A stretch of DNA of 28,964 nt from Hadesarchaea archaeon (GCA_030615805.1 JAUWYN010000005.1:1-28964), one strand, 5' to 3'; counted from the stretch's first letter, positions 15,240 through 23,305 are shown. Notes: a model not told the origin generated them from the letters alone. Numbers and translations are program-made.

Positions 15240-16172
15240 ATGAATTCGAAGGAGATTGAAGATAAAATAAAGAAGCTGAAGGAAAAGGAAAAAGCCATAA
15301 TTCTGGCTCACAACTATCAGAGGCCAGAGGTTCAGCTCATAGCCGATTTTATCGGAGATTCTTTGGATTTAGCCAGAGCTTCCGCCAAGGCTGATGCCGA
15401 ACTAATTGTTTTTGCGGGAGTAGACTTCATGGCAGAAATGGCAGCAATGCTGAACCCAAAAAAAACCGTGGTGATACCAGACCCAGAAGCTGGATGCCCG
15501 ATGGCTGCACAACTGCCAGCGAGCACCGTGCGCGAGGCAAAGAAAAAATATCCCGATACGGCCGTGGTGCTTTACGTTAACACCCTAGCTGAAGCAAAAG
15601 CGGAATCGGATGTCGCGTGCACCTCCGCAAATTCGCCGCAGGTCGTGAATGCGCTCGACGAGGACACGGTGCTATTCGGCCCCGATCGAAATCTAGCCTG
15701 GTTCGTGCAGCGCCGCTCGGACAAGCGCATCATCCCCCTCCCTGAAAATGGATACTGCTATGTCCACAAGATGTTCACGCCAGCCGACATCGGCCTCCTG
15801 AAGGAGCGCTACCCAGATGCGGAGGTGCTAGCCCACCCGGAGTGTGATCCGGAGGTTCAGCAGCTCTCAACACACATCTGCAGCACGAGTCAAATGTTGG
15901 TGCGCGCCAAGGCATCACCAGCGAAGCGATTTATCATTGCAACTGAAATCGGGTTGGTGGAGCGGCTCAGGCGGGAGTTTCCAACGAAGGAGTTCATCCC
16001 GGCGCTGGAGACGGCAATCTGTGAGCAGATGAAAAAACATACGCTTGAAAAGGTTTACCTAGCCCTTCGTGACAAGAAAAATGTGGTGCGAGTGCCGCCG
16101 AAGGTAGCGAAGCGTGCTCGCGTCACGATCGAACGCATGCTCGAAATTTCAGGGAGGGCTGCACGTGACTAG
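15240..16172 (+). CDS. nadA: Quinolinate synthase A
   Basis: A [4Fe-4S] enzyme that condenses iminoaspartate with dihydroxyacetone phosphate to quinolinate. From the ATG at 15240 (310 aa) the three cluster cysteines fall in AGCPMA (C86), NGYCYVHK (C173) and TAICEQMK (C261), the family's usual spacing. Other motifs are ILAHNYQRPEVQ, DSLDLARASA, the ACTSANSPQVV loop, HPECDPEV and TEIGLVERL. An in-frame GTG at 15231 exists, but GAGTGGT five bases before 15240 favours the ATG. The stop overlaps the start of nadC by eight bases. The gene is more AT-rich at its 5' end than nadC. Confidence 0.96.
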   Translation: MNSKEIEDKIKKLKEKEKAIILAHNYQRPEVQLIADFIGDSLDLARASAKADAELIVFAGVDFMAEMAAMLNPKKTVVIPDPEAGCPMAAQLPASTVREAKKKYPDTAVVLYVNTLAEAKAESDVACTSANSPQVVNALDEDTVLFGPDRNLAWFVQRRSDKRIIPLPENGYCYVHKMFTPADIGLLKERYPDAEVLAHPECDPEVQQLSTHICSTSQMLVRAKASPAKRFIIATEIGLVERLRREFPTKEFIPALETAICEQMKKHTLEKVYLALRDKKNVVRVPPKVAKRARVTIERMLEISGRAARD

Positions 16173-17055
16173 TACGGTTGCGAGGGAAAAAATTCGCGAG
16201 ATGTTGGCGGAGGACACGGGCTTTGCGGACGTAACGAGCGAAGCTCTGGTGCCGGCGCGAGCCATCGCCAAAGCTGAAATCGTTGCTAGGCAATCGGGCA
16301 TCCTAGCTGGCGTCGAGGAGGCAGCTTTCGCTTTTGAGGAATTAGGCATTCATGTGAAGGCGACGAAGGTAGAGGGAAAAATAATCAAAGTGGGAGATGT
16401 TTTGATGCGGCTCGAGGGCCAAGCTCGCAGCATCTTTGCGACAGAGCGAGTAGCCCTTAACCTGCTCATGCGAATGAGCGGAGTGGCAACGGCTACGCGG
16501 GAGATGCTCGAGCTAGCTAGGAAGGTCAACCCAAAGGTCATCGTTGCAGCGACGCGCAAAACATTGCCCCGCTTTAGCTGCTTTGATAAGCGTGCGGTTA
16601 GAGTGGGGGGAGGCGACCCCCACCGCTTCAGGCTCGACGATTGCGTGTTGATCAAAAGCCCTCACGTCAAACTCGTCGGTTCGGTAAAGGAAGCGGTCAA
16701 GCGGGCGCGGCGGGCTAGCTTTACGAAGAAAATTGAAATCGAGGTGAGCAACGCGAAGGACGCGCTTGAGGCAGCTCGTTCGGGCGTGAACATCGTGATG
16801 CTCGACAATGTGCCGCCAGCCGGGGTCAAACGCGCAATTGAGCTGTTGAAGCGGGCTGGCTTGCGCGACCGGGTTTTGATCGAGGCGTCAGGAGGCATAG
16901 AACCTGCTAACGTCACGAGCTACGCAGCTGCTGGCGTGGATATCGTGAGCTCTAGCTACATGACGTTCAAAGCTCCGGCCCTTGACATGAATTTAGAAAT
17001 TCTGAGTAAGGGTTTTAAGCCCGCCGCTAGCAGGAGGAAGCGAAAACCGAGGTGA
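16165..17055 (+). CDS. nadC: Nicotinate-nucleotide pyrophosphorylase (carboxylating)
   Basis: Converts quinolinate and PRPP to nicotinate mononucleotide with loss of CO2. From the GTG at 16165 (296 aa) it shows EDTGFADVTSEALVP, ERVALNLLMRMSGVAT, the active-site ATRKTLPRF, RVGGGDPHRFRLDDCVLIK and the C-terminal barrel motifs IEIEVSNAKDALEA and LIEASGGIEPANV. The open frame extends upstream to 16114, but the GTG with AGGGAGGG about 9 bases before it gives the family N-terminus and a short overlap with nadA, a sign of coupling. Together with nadX and nadA it completes the pathway within one operon. Confidence 0.96.
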   Translation: MTSTVAREKIREMLAEDTGFADVTSEALVPARAIAKAEIVARQSGILAGVEEAAFAFEELGIHVKATKVEGKIIKVGDVLMRLEGQARSIFATERVALNLLMRMSGVATATREMLELARKVNPKVIVAATRKTLPRFSCFDKRAVRVGGGDPHRFRLDDCVLIKSPHVKLVGSVKEAVKRARRASFTKKIEIEVSNAKDALEAARSGVNIVMLDNVPPAGVKRAIELLKRAGLRDRVLIEASGGIEPANVTSYAAAGVDIVSSSYMTFKAPALDMNLEILSKGFKPAASRRKRKPR

Positions 17056-17059
17056 CCCG

Positions 17060-17275
17060 ATGGCAGAGCTCACACCTGCTGGTCAAAAGGCATACGATGC
17101 GCTCAAAAAGCTCGGCGCCACGAATCCGGATGCCCTCAGGACCGCCGACGATATCACGCGCGCGGCTCGCCTGCCAAAGGGCATGACGAACAACGCGCTG
17201 ATGGAGCTCGTCGCAAAGGGGTATGCAAGGCGGGTGGCGCGACAGAAGTCCGCAGGCTACTACATCACGAAGTGA
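17060..17275 (+). CDS. Small winged-helix-like DNA-binding protein
   Basis: A 71-aa product beginning 4 bases after nadC, so almost certainly in the same transcript. The pattern TPAGQKAYDALKKLG, DALRTADDITRAARLP, NNALMELVAKGYARRV and ARQKSAGYYITK reads as helix, helix, recognition helix and wing, a minimal winged helix. I do not recognise a named family. Its place at the end of the NAD operon makes a local regulator possible, but small wHTH proteins of this kind are also general chromatin or RNA-associated proteins in archaea. The start is ATG at 17060. Confidence 0.75.
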   Translation: MAELTPAGQKAYDALKKLGATNPDALRTADDITRAARLPKGMTNNALMELVAKGYARRVARQKSAGYYITK

Positions 17276-17377
17276 CTAGCCGCAGTCGACCCGCTTCCGT
17301 TCACCCAAGCTCTCTCGAGTTAGTTTAAAGTAGTCCTGCCAGTAGCGCTTTATCCAACCAACCCAAAATTAATTTCG

Positions 17378-18487
17378 ATGAAGCGAGTCGGAGTTGCTGA
17401 ACTACCCTTGCACGGCGGCAGGTGCCCGCCTTGGTTGTTCAGCCGGATGAAGCGTTTGGGTGGAGCCATAGCCGAGATCATCGTGCACGAGTACGGGAGG
17501 CGAGAATTCCTCCGCAGGCTAAGTGACCCCTTCTTCTTCCAAGCGCTGAGTTGTGTGCTAGGATACGATTGGCATAGCAGCGGCACCACTACGGTAACGA
17601 TGGGAGCGCTCAAAGAAGCCTTGAAGCCGGAGGAGCTGGGCATAGCGGTCTGCGGCGGTAAAGGCAGGATCTCGAAGCAAACACCAAACGAGATTGAAAA
17701 ACTAGCCGATGCGTTTCCCATCCTGAGTAAGAAAATCGAATCGCTCAAGTATGCCAGCCGGATGGCCGCAAAGGTCGACAACACCTGCCTGCAGGATGGC
17801 TACCAGCTCTACCACCATGCTTTTGTGCTGAGCGAGGACGGCGATTGGGTGGTGGTGCAGCAGGGCATGCACGAGCGGTTGGCGCGACGCTATCACTGGC
17901 TCTCCGAGGGCATCCGCAGTTTCGTCGAGGAGCCCCACACGGGCATCGCGGGTGATCGTCGAGAAGAGGTGGTGCTCGACATGACCGCGCGTGAGAGCGA
18001 GGAAACAAGAAAGACGAGCCTTGACCTCGTGCGCGACGACCCAAGGCGGTTAGGGGGCTACGTTCGAGAAGCCGAGCAGCGGTCGCTCGACGATTACTTG
18101 GCGCGCTCGCCGCAGGTGCTCACCCTCATGATGCCGACCCAGCACACGATCTCGGACCTCACCGAGCGGACTATGGCGGCGCTTCGCAAAGCCTACGAAC
18201 TCCAGCCCTCGAGCTATGAAGAGCTGGTGGCCATACGGGGAATCGGCCCAAAAGCCGTGAGGGCGCTCGCGCTGGTCTCGGACCTCATCTACGGGAAATC
18301 GCCTTCTTGGCGGGACCCCGCAAAGTACAGTTTCGCACACGGTGGTAAAGATGGGGTGCCCTACCCGGTGGACGAGAGAACTTATCAGAAGACAATCGAA
18401 ATTCTCGAAAGCGCAACCCAGGGGGCAAAGGTCGGGCAAAAGGAGAGACTGAATGCTATTCGGAGGTTACACGAGTTTCTAGGGTGA
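17378..18487 (+). CDS. DUF763 family protein (COG1415)
   Basis: A 369-aa conserved archaeal protein of unknown function. The opening RVGVAELPLHGGRCPPWLF is the hallmark of DUF763. Then come HEYGRREFLRRLSDPFFFQA, LGYDWHSSGTTTVTMGAL, CGGKGRISKQTPNEI, a conserved centre KVDNTCLQDGYQLYHHAF and the segment GDWVVVQQGMHE. Near the C-terminus SSYEELVAIRGIGPKAVRAL is a helix-hairpin-helix-like DNA-binding element. Predicted links to DNA repair or nucleic-acid binding come from this element only. The start is ATG at 17378. It stands alone between the NAD operon and the tRNA-Tyr/5S/tRNA-Asp group. Confidence 0.9.
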   Translation: MKRVGVAELPLHGGRCPPWLFSRMKRLGGAIAEIIVHEYGRREFLRRLSDPFFFQALSCVLGYDWHSSGTTTVTMGALKEALKPEELGIAVCGGKGRISKQTPNEIEKLADAFPILSKKIESLKYASRMAAKVDNTCLQDGYQLYHHAFVLSEDGDWVVVQQGMHERLARRYHWLSEGIRSFVEEPHTGIAGDRREEVVLDMTARESEETRKTSLDLVRDDPRRLGGYVREAEQRSLDDYLARSPQVLTLMMPTQHTISDLTERTMAALRKAYELQPSSYEELVAIRGIGPKAVRALALVSDLIYGKSPSWRDPAKYSFAHGGKDGVPYPVDERTYQKTIEILESATQGAKVGQKERLNAIRRLHEFLG

Positions 18488-18521
18488 AAATTTAAGAGCT
18501 AAAAAATCCAAATTTATTTGG

Positions 18522-18607
18522 CCCGCGGTAACTCAGTTTGGTAGAGTGGTCGGCTGTAGACCCAAGCCGAAACCGACATGTCGCCGGTTCAAATCCGGCC
18601 CGCGGGA
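18522..18607 (+). tRNA. tRNA-Tyr (GTA) with one very short intron
   Basis: Acceptor CCCGCGG/CCGCGGG with the C1-G72 pair typical of archaeal tRNA-Tyr, D-arm ACTC/GAGT, anticodon stem GTCGG/CCGAC, anticodon GTA at 18556-18558, T-arm GCCGG/CCGGC, discriminator A at 18607, CCA encoded at 18608-18610. The intron is 12 bases (18560-18571) at 37/38, the shortest in the window. Confidence 0.93.
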
Positions 18608-18649
18608 CCACTTAAATAAGCTTTTTAATTCCAAAACCAATAATTAATC

Positions 18650-18774
18650 GGGCTGGCAGTCACAGCGGCGGGGAAACTCCGGCACTCGTTCCGAACGCCG
18701 AAGATAAGCTCGCCAGCGATCTGGACTGTACTGTGTTCCGAGAGGGCACGGGAACTCTAGGACGCTGCCAGCCC
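18650..18774 (+). rRNA. rrf: 5S ribosomal RNA
   Basis: A 125-base gene whose ends pair as helix I (GGGCTGGCAG with CTGCCAGCCC). The interior has the archaeal 5S consensus: GCGGCGGGGAAACTCCGG, then GTTCCGAACGCCGAAGATAA, GCTCGCCAGCG, and GGACTGTACTGTG in the loop E/helix IV region. It sits between tRNA-Tyr and tRNA-Asp, away from any 16S or 23S gene in this window, an unlinked arrangement known in several archaeal groups. The AT-rich segment before it (near 18611-18645) is suited to hold its promoter. Confidence 0.93.
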
Positions 18775-18816
18775 ACTTGAGTAAGATTATTATTGGCGCG
18801 ACTCAGTTTTATTTGG

Positions 18817-18891
18817 GCCCTGGTGGTGTAGACCGGTCTAACATGTAGGCCTGTCGAGCCTACGCCTCGGGTTCAAATCCCGGCCAGGGCG
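18817..18891 (+). tRNA. tRNA-Asp (GTC), no intron
   Basis: Acceptor GCCCTGG/CCAGGGC, D-arm GTGT/ACAT, anticodon stem GTAGG/CCTAC with loop CTGTCGA giving GTC, T-arm CTCGGG-type pairing with loop TTCAAAT, discriminator G at 18891. Only CC of the CCA is encoded (next base T). It is the last core gene before the accessory island and therefore a possible integration site. Confidence 0.93.
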
Positions 18892-19245
18892 CCTCTTTCA
18901 GGGTTCTGTTGCATTATCGGGGCGTGATTTTGGGTGGTGCAATTCGGGGCTTTTCGGTCAGTAGTCGCAAAGTAGGTATTTTAGGTTCTGGTAAATATTC
19001 AGGATTTTAGTCAAGTGGTAAATTTCGGGTGCTAAGAACCATCTTAGAGGGAAGTTTTTATCGGTAAATTGGTGCTTTAATCCCTACCGCGCTGTGATCC
19101 CGTTTATAAAGGTTTTGGTTCACGGGGCTTTGTAAAGAAAGTGGGGGTTGTAAAGAAAGTCCTCCCTCTGTAAAGAAAGTCGGCGATTAAAGTCAAGCCA
19201 CACGTGTCGCTGTCTTCGAGCAGGATTTTGTACGTAGGATGAATC
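18892..19245. other. Gene-free stretch at the start of the accessory island
   Basis: 354 bases with no open frame worth calling on either strand. The first half is rich in G and T on the plus strand, with degenerate reuse of GGTAAAT (near 19000, 19017 and 19055). The second half holds the three 12-bp direct repeats listed separately. No duplicated tRNA-Asp end is seen. Confidence 0.5.
19131..19180 (+). repeat. Three direct copies of a 12-bp repeat
   Basis: TGTAAAGAAAGT occurs exactly at 19131-19142, 19149-19160 and 19169-19180, with start-to-start spacings of 18 and 20 bases. The spacers differ. It is too short and irregular for a CRISPR array. It could be a cluster of protein-binding sites or the remnant of an element end. 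Confidence 0.75.
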
Positions 19246-19650
19246 TTAAGCCCTGAGTAGGGTGGATAAAAATTTCCAATCCTTTTTTCTCAACGGCACA
19301 ATTGCGGGTCTCATCGAGAGTTTCTTCTTGAGCGATTTAGGAAAGAGAGGAAGATCAAAGTAATTTATTTTTGTGATTTTGTGCCAAACTACATCTCTCC
19401 GTTTTACGTAAACTTCATCCTTAACTCGAGGGGGTTTTCTAGGTTTGCTTTTTACTTCACCAATAGCGTAAATATGCTTCTCGGCCACAACAACAACTTT
19501 ATCCCCAAGTCGCATCTCTTTGAAAAAACGTGGAACATGGCTTCTACGCGGGTAACCAGTACCCAATGATATGTAATTATTACGAATCCAATCGCCGAGA
19601 ATTGTAGACCTCCATTCTCGATGTCCAGAAGTTATTTTCCAAATTCTCAA
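19246..19650 (-). CDS. Small EVE/PUA-like domain protein
   Basis: A 134-aa protein with an N-terminal MRIWKITSG strand, then DWIRNNYISLGTG, RFFKEMRLGDKVVVVAEKH and IYAIGEVKSKP. This series (W-x-I, aromatic-rich loop, a GDxVVV strand, then IxxIGxV) is the EVE/PUA-like fold found in readers of modified bases and at the N-terminus of many restriction proteins. The start is TTG at 19650 with GGGGGT about 10 bases upstream. No nuclease domain is attached. A TTTTAAAT box about 50 bases upstream could be its promoter. It is the last gene of a minus-strand defence-like gene row, so a role in recognising modified DNA is plausible but unproven. Confidence 0.65.
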   Translation of the reverse strand: MRIWKITSGHREWRSTILGDWIRNNYISLGTGYPRRSHVPRFFKEMRLGDKVVVVAEKHIYAIGEVKSKPRKPPRVKDEVYVKRRDVVWHKITKINYFDLPLFPKSLKKKLSMRPAIVPLRKKDWKFLSTLLRA

Positions 19651-19861
19651 TTTATCAGACCCCCACCAAAATCATCTCAACATCTGCTATTAAAAACCCT
19701 GATTTAAAACACATTAGAATTGAATTTAGGCCCAGAACTGGTAGGTACTCTTACATTCTCTAGTAATGCATTTTATTTTTGCACGAGAGATTTTCCCAAC
19801 TCCTCACGCTAGCTCGACCAATCTGGGATTCTCCTGACTCTAGACTACCCGCAGACGTTCA

Positions 19862-20965
19862 TCAGTCCGCTTCCTCAGCGTACTCATCAAGCACGGAATC
19901 GGATAAATGAGCGAGGTGCCTAAGCTGCGCCAATTCCTTGAGGCTATCATACGAAATATAGGTACAGCTGTCAGAGAGGGGACCGCGATCGAGCAGCGAA
20001 AACACCGGTCTCTTAAGCTCCTGAAAGACCTTTTCGCTCCTGATTGATGGGGCGACAATATGTAGTTTTATATTCATGTTCGGCTGGAGGGCAAGCAAGT
20101 CTGCCATCCGAAGAATCCCAGAATAGATGGAGGTCGTGTGCTCAACCTCAAATGCCCGGACAATGGAGCGGCCCTTCAGCCAAATGACATCGATCTGCTC
20201 TATCGTCTTTAGGGTTGTTTCGTCGTAGCTGAGCGGGAGGCCATCGAGAAGGGTTCCCTCTTCAGGTGTCCACTCCGCCAGCACAGCCGCTCGATTATTC
20301 CTCGGTAGCCATATCCTCATCCCTATCTGGGCCCCAATCTTCGCAATCAGTGCCTGAATCTTGATAGACTCACGAGCCTCCGCTTCGACCTGCGGTATCT
20401 CGGACGGTTCCGGCCCAGTTTCCTCTGGTACTGAAACGGTTACCACCTTGTCTCGCGCCCGCACACGGTGACGAATGAGCTTCTGATAATGTGCCTCGTC
20501 AACCGGATAGACCCGATCGGAACTACTCTGCTCAAGCAGCTTTTGCTCCAGGAATCGACCGTCTAAGTCTTCAAGCCGAACGAGACTCCCGCGGAGCTTT
20601 CCTGTCCACGTTGATGAACCTTTATCATGTCCTCTTGTGAATGACAACACGTTCCAGATCTCATCTTCGTGGATTGGGATGGCATTCTCTTTAGGTAGCC
20701 ACACGATAGGCGTCACCTTGAATCGGACAACGAACGGATCGTTCTCGGGATAAAACCGGGGTGAGTCGTCCGTGTACGGCCCGCTCACGACTTCGAGGAT
20801 GCCAATCCAGCGGGAGAGCTTAGTCAGGTAACAGACCAGCTTGTCGCCAGGCTTGATTCTATTCGCGGCAGTCTGATGGCGAGAACGGAATCCTGATACA
20901 TCGCGAGGCGACTTGCTGAACGCCTCGTACGTCTCCGGCGAGAACAGGTCAAGATAGTAGGCCAT
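19862..20965 (-). CDS. EVE domain fused to a PD-(D/E)xK-like nuclease domain
   Basis: Residues 1 to about 150 form an EVE-like domain: AYYLDLFSPETYEAF, IKPGDKLVCYLTKLSRWIGI, LEVVSGPYTDD, DPFVVRFKVTPIVWL. A linker rich in Glu and Pro follows (about 165-195). The C-terminal part has IDVIWLKGRSIVRAFEVEHT, a strand-turn-strand with Asp and E-x-E as in PD-(D/E)xK-like nucleases, then a core of SGILRMADLLAL and IKLHIVAPS. The ATG at 20965 is better placed than 20971, because GAAGGT lies seven bases before it. The build suggests a modification-dependent or phage-DNA-targeting restriction enzyme. The catalytic Lys is not certain, so the C-terminal part may be non-catalytic. Its codon and base use is less AT-rich than its neighbours, suggesting separate acquisition. 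Confidence 0.7.
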   Translation of the reverse strand: MAYYLDLFSPETYEAFSKSPRDVSGFRSRHQTAANRIKPGDKLVCYLTKLSRWIGILEVVSGPYTDDSPRFYPENDPFVVRFKVTPIVWLPKENAIPIHEDEIWNVLSFTRGHDKGSSTWTGKLRGSLVRLEDLDGRFLEQKLLEQSSSDRVYPVDEAHYQKLIRHRVRARDKVVTVSVPEETGPEPSEIPQVEAEARESIKIQALIAKIGAQIGMRIWLPRNNRAAVLAEWTPEEGTLLDGLPLSYDETTLKTIEQIDVIWLKGRSIVRAFEVEHTTSIYSGILRMADLLALQPNMNIKLHIVAPSIRSEKVFQELKRPVFSLLDRGPLSDSCTYISYDSLKELAQLRHLAHLSDSVLDEYAEEAD

Positions 20966-21185
20966 TGTCATACCTTCTTTTGCTCTTCAATGGGCAGTTC
21001 ACAGCGTATATTCAAATCATCCCCTTTTAACTTGTGTCTAATGGGTTTTTAATTTTGCCAGAATCTCTCGTGACGACGCAAGTATAGATAGATCTTTGAC
21101 GTTTCCGAATGTTTGCCATTTAACTACAAAAATGGTGCGTTTTTAGAAAAGCAAGTGTTTATTTTTAAATGCGGAAGATTGTAGG
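20966..21185. other. Intergenic stretch between EVE-nuclease and small nuclease-like gene
   Basis: 220 AT-rich bases without an open frame. On the minus strand a run containing ATTAAAAACCC and further AT-rich segments could supply a promoter for the EVE-nuclease gene. Nothing else is recognised. Confidence 0.4.
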
Positions 21186-21620
21186 TCATTCTAATTTTTC
21201 GTTAATCACATGAAATAATATTTCGAAATTTGCCATAGTGCTTTCTCCCAAAATTTGATCGTTACATGACTTATCACAGGTGATATTCAATATCTGCTTT
21301 GCGACCAAGATTTTATCAAATCCTCCAAATCCGTAACTAACGACTATCCCCCACTCCCTGCTAAGTAAAAATCTTAACCCGATAATTTTATCTGATGTGG
21401 GTGGACTTTTGAGCCCAACTTCAACCCACAAGAATCTACAACCATATTTTTTTCTTAGTTCAGGTGAGTTAGTAAAATCCACAGTAAAATCTGGTCGATA
21501 GCTTTTAGGTTCTCTAACGATTGCTCCTTGCCTCTCCCAATGTACCTTTAATCTTTTAACGACTTCTTTATGATGGGAAACTTTTTCCGCCATAAGTAAA
21601 CCCATAATACCCTCTTTCAT
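21186..21620 (-). CDS. Small nuclease-like protein of unknown family
   Basis: A 144-aa product. The stretch SYRPDFTVDF, a charged turn, then RFLWVEVGLKSPPTSDKI has the spacing of a PD-(D/E)xK core (PD, then E-x-G-x-K), followed by LLSREWGIVVSYGFGGF. Two cysteines lie in the TCDKSC motif near residue 115. I cannot name a family. ATG at 21620 or, with AGAGGG four bases upstream, ATG at 21605 may be the start. It lies 110 bases downstream of the methyltransferase gene on the same strand, so it could be the restriction partner of that enzyme. The size is small for a restriction enzyme, and a regulatory or accessory role is possible. Confidence 0.5.
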   Translation of the reverse strand: MKEGIMGLLMAEKVSHHKEVVKRLKVHWERQGAIVREPKSYRPDFTVDFTNSPELRKKYGCRFLWVEVGLKSPPTSDKIIGLRFLLSREWGIVVSYGFGGFDKILVAKQILNITCDKSCNDQILGESTMANFEILFHVINEKLE

Positions 21621-21730
21621 GTATCTTGTAAACTTACACCACGATTTGGGGTTTTCTTGTTTTTTGGGTTAAAAGCTAAACTTTTGCTGTTAATCTGGTC
21701 AAGTGTCAAGTTCAAGGAAACGTAAAAAAG

Positions 21731-23305
21731 TTATTTTTTCGTGTTTAGCCGCTTATTTTTAAGGTCTTTATAACATTCAGCGATAGATTGAATGTATGTT
21801 TTGGGTATCTTCTCATTTTTCATAAACCAGTCATCCACTAGATCTATGGCTTTATTTTTCTGCCCGTTGGAAAGATATTTATTTACTTTCTTTTCCAAAA
21901 ACTGGGGCGGAGATTTGCCGTCACCTGGATAAACCAAAATCTTGCTTGCTGAAGTGGGCTCGAGTTTAAGCACGCCGCCTCCGTAAGTTCTCCCTTGAAG
22001 CTCCACAGATAGTTGAGAAATCGATGTAAACATAGAGAGTTGAATCCATTTTTTCATATTTTTATTGACATTATTTTTAAAAATTAATTGATGTATGCTA
22101 TTGGTGCTGAGAACCTTATCACGGTTCAAGACAATGAACGGCACTTCTTTTGTCATATAATGCAAAAAACCGTCCTGCGCAATGGGCTTAGGGATTGAGT
22201 ACCATTTTTTTCTTTTCTTAGTATGATGCCTTTTATTTATCCCAAGGTTTTCACCCTTTGATACGTAATCTTTTATTCTTTTTGGGAGACTACCTTCTGG
22301 TATTAGTAGTATAGATTCTTGAACATCTGGCTCAGATACCGAAAGTTTGGACAAGTTTTTGGATTCCCTCAAAATAGGTTTTAAATATTTTTTAGGGAAT
22401 TTTTCATTTCTAGCCCATGCGTTATTAACAATAAAAAATTTATTAGCACCTGTTACAGTTCCGATTCTAATATTGGCGAAATCTCCCAACAGGCGAAATC
22501 CAGATTTTTCTACACTCTTTGAAAAAATCTTACTTAGAGACTCGCTGACAAAACCCCTCCATGGAGACTCCGTCCATGTATCCCGATCTATTTTTAGCCA
22601 ACTAACATTTTTTTCAGGGATTTCGTCACTATAGAAGATTCCAAAATCTTGTGCTTTTTTACCAAATCCTTCTCCGAAAAAGACAAGAATTCTTTCTTCT
22701 GTACTCTCAAATAAATGGCCCCCCAAGAGAATTACCTGTACAGTCTTAAATTGAGCAACTAAATTTTCTCTCACTCTTCCAGCGAATGATGCAAAAAGAA
22801 ATGACCACGGTAAGATGACCACAAGGCTCCCCCCTTTTCTAATAAATTTCAAGCAGTGGATAACGAAATATGACCACAAATCACTGGTTTTTGGAAGCAT
22901 TACCGAAGATGTAGCTTTTCTCGCGCGTTCAAGAGTTTCATCACTAATAAGATGATGCCTAACAAATGGAGGGTTCATGAGTACCACATCAAATTTCTTG
23001 GCAAGTTCGTGTTCCTTTACAGTGAAAAAATCCCGTATTTCTAAGTTACATTTTTCTGCTATTTTCGAGTGGGTCTTTTCGAACACTTTTTTTGCAGCAG
23101 AGTCGATATCATATCCAAATAATTTATTTTTACCTGAACTAGGATGAAATGCACGTAAACGGTCATGTGATGCGATTAATAAAGAACCTCTGCCAAAACA
23201 GGGATCCAGAACTCTTGATTCACCATCCCTTATTATGCGATCGGAGATAAAGGTAGCTAAACTAAAAGGCGTGCAATACATCCCATTCCTTTTTCTAGAA
23301 ATCAT
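21731..23305 (-). CDS. N6-adenine DNA methyltransferase (Eco57I/TaqI-like)
   Basis: Transfers a methyl group from S-adenosylmethionine to adenine N6 in DNA. From ATG 23305 (524 aa) it has an N-terminal GMYCTPFSLATFISDRII, motif I DPCFGRGSLL (34-43), an acidic motif II GYDID (64-68), DFF and the catalytic NPPF (111-114, in VLMNPPFVRHH). A C-terminal target-recognition region begins with IRIGTVTGANKFFIVN, as in Eco57I-type enzymes. The frame is open to an ATG at 23362, but the ATG at 23305 follows AGGGAT and overlaps the upstream stop by 11 bases, which suits coupling. It ends the kinase-receiver operon. No helicase or full-length restriction subunit is fused. Confidence 0.88.
   Translation of the reverse strand: MISRKRNGMYCTPFSLATFISDRIIRDGESRVLDPCFGRGSLLIASHDRLRAFHPSSGKNKLFGYDIDSAAKKVFEKTHSKIAEKCNLEIRDFFTVKEHELAKKFDVVLMNPPFVRHHLISDETLERARKATSSVMLPKTSDLWSYFVIHCLKFIRKGGSLVVILPWSFLFASFAGRVRENLVAQFKTVQVILLGGHLFESTEERILVFFGEGFGKKAQDFGIFYSDEIPEKNVSWLKIDRDTWTESPWRGFVSESLSKIFSKSVEKSGFRLLGDFANIRIGTVTGANKFFIVNNAWARNEKFPKKYLKPILRESKNLSKLSVSEPDVQESILLIPEGSLPKRIKDYVSKGENLGINKRHHTKKRKKWYSIPKPIAQDGFLHYMTKEVPFIVLNRDKVLSTNSIHQLIFKNNVNKNMKKWIQLSMFTSISQLSVELQGRTYGGGVLKLEPTSASKILVYPGDGKSPPQFLEKKVNKYLSNGQKNKAIDLVDDWFMKNEKIPKTYIQSIAECYKDLKNKRLNTKK

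Noticed and set aside
19131..19180. CRISPR array
   Set aside because: Repeats are 12 bp with spacers of only 6-8 bases, and no cas genes are present.
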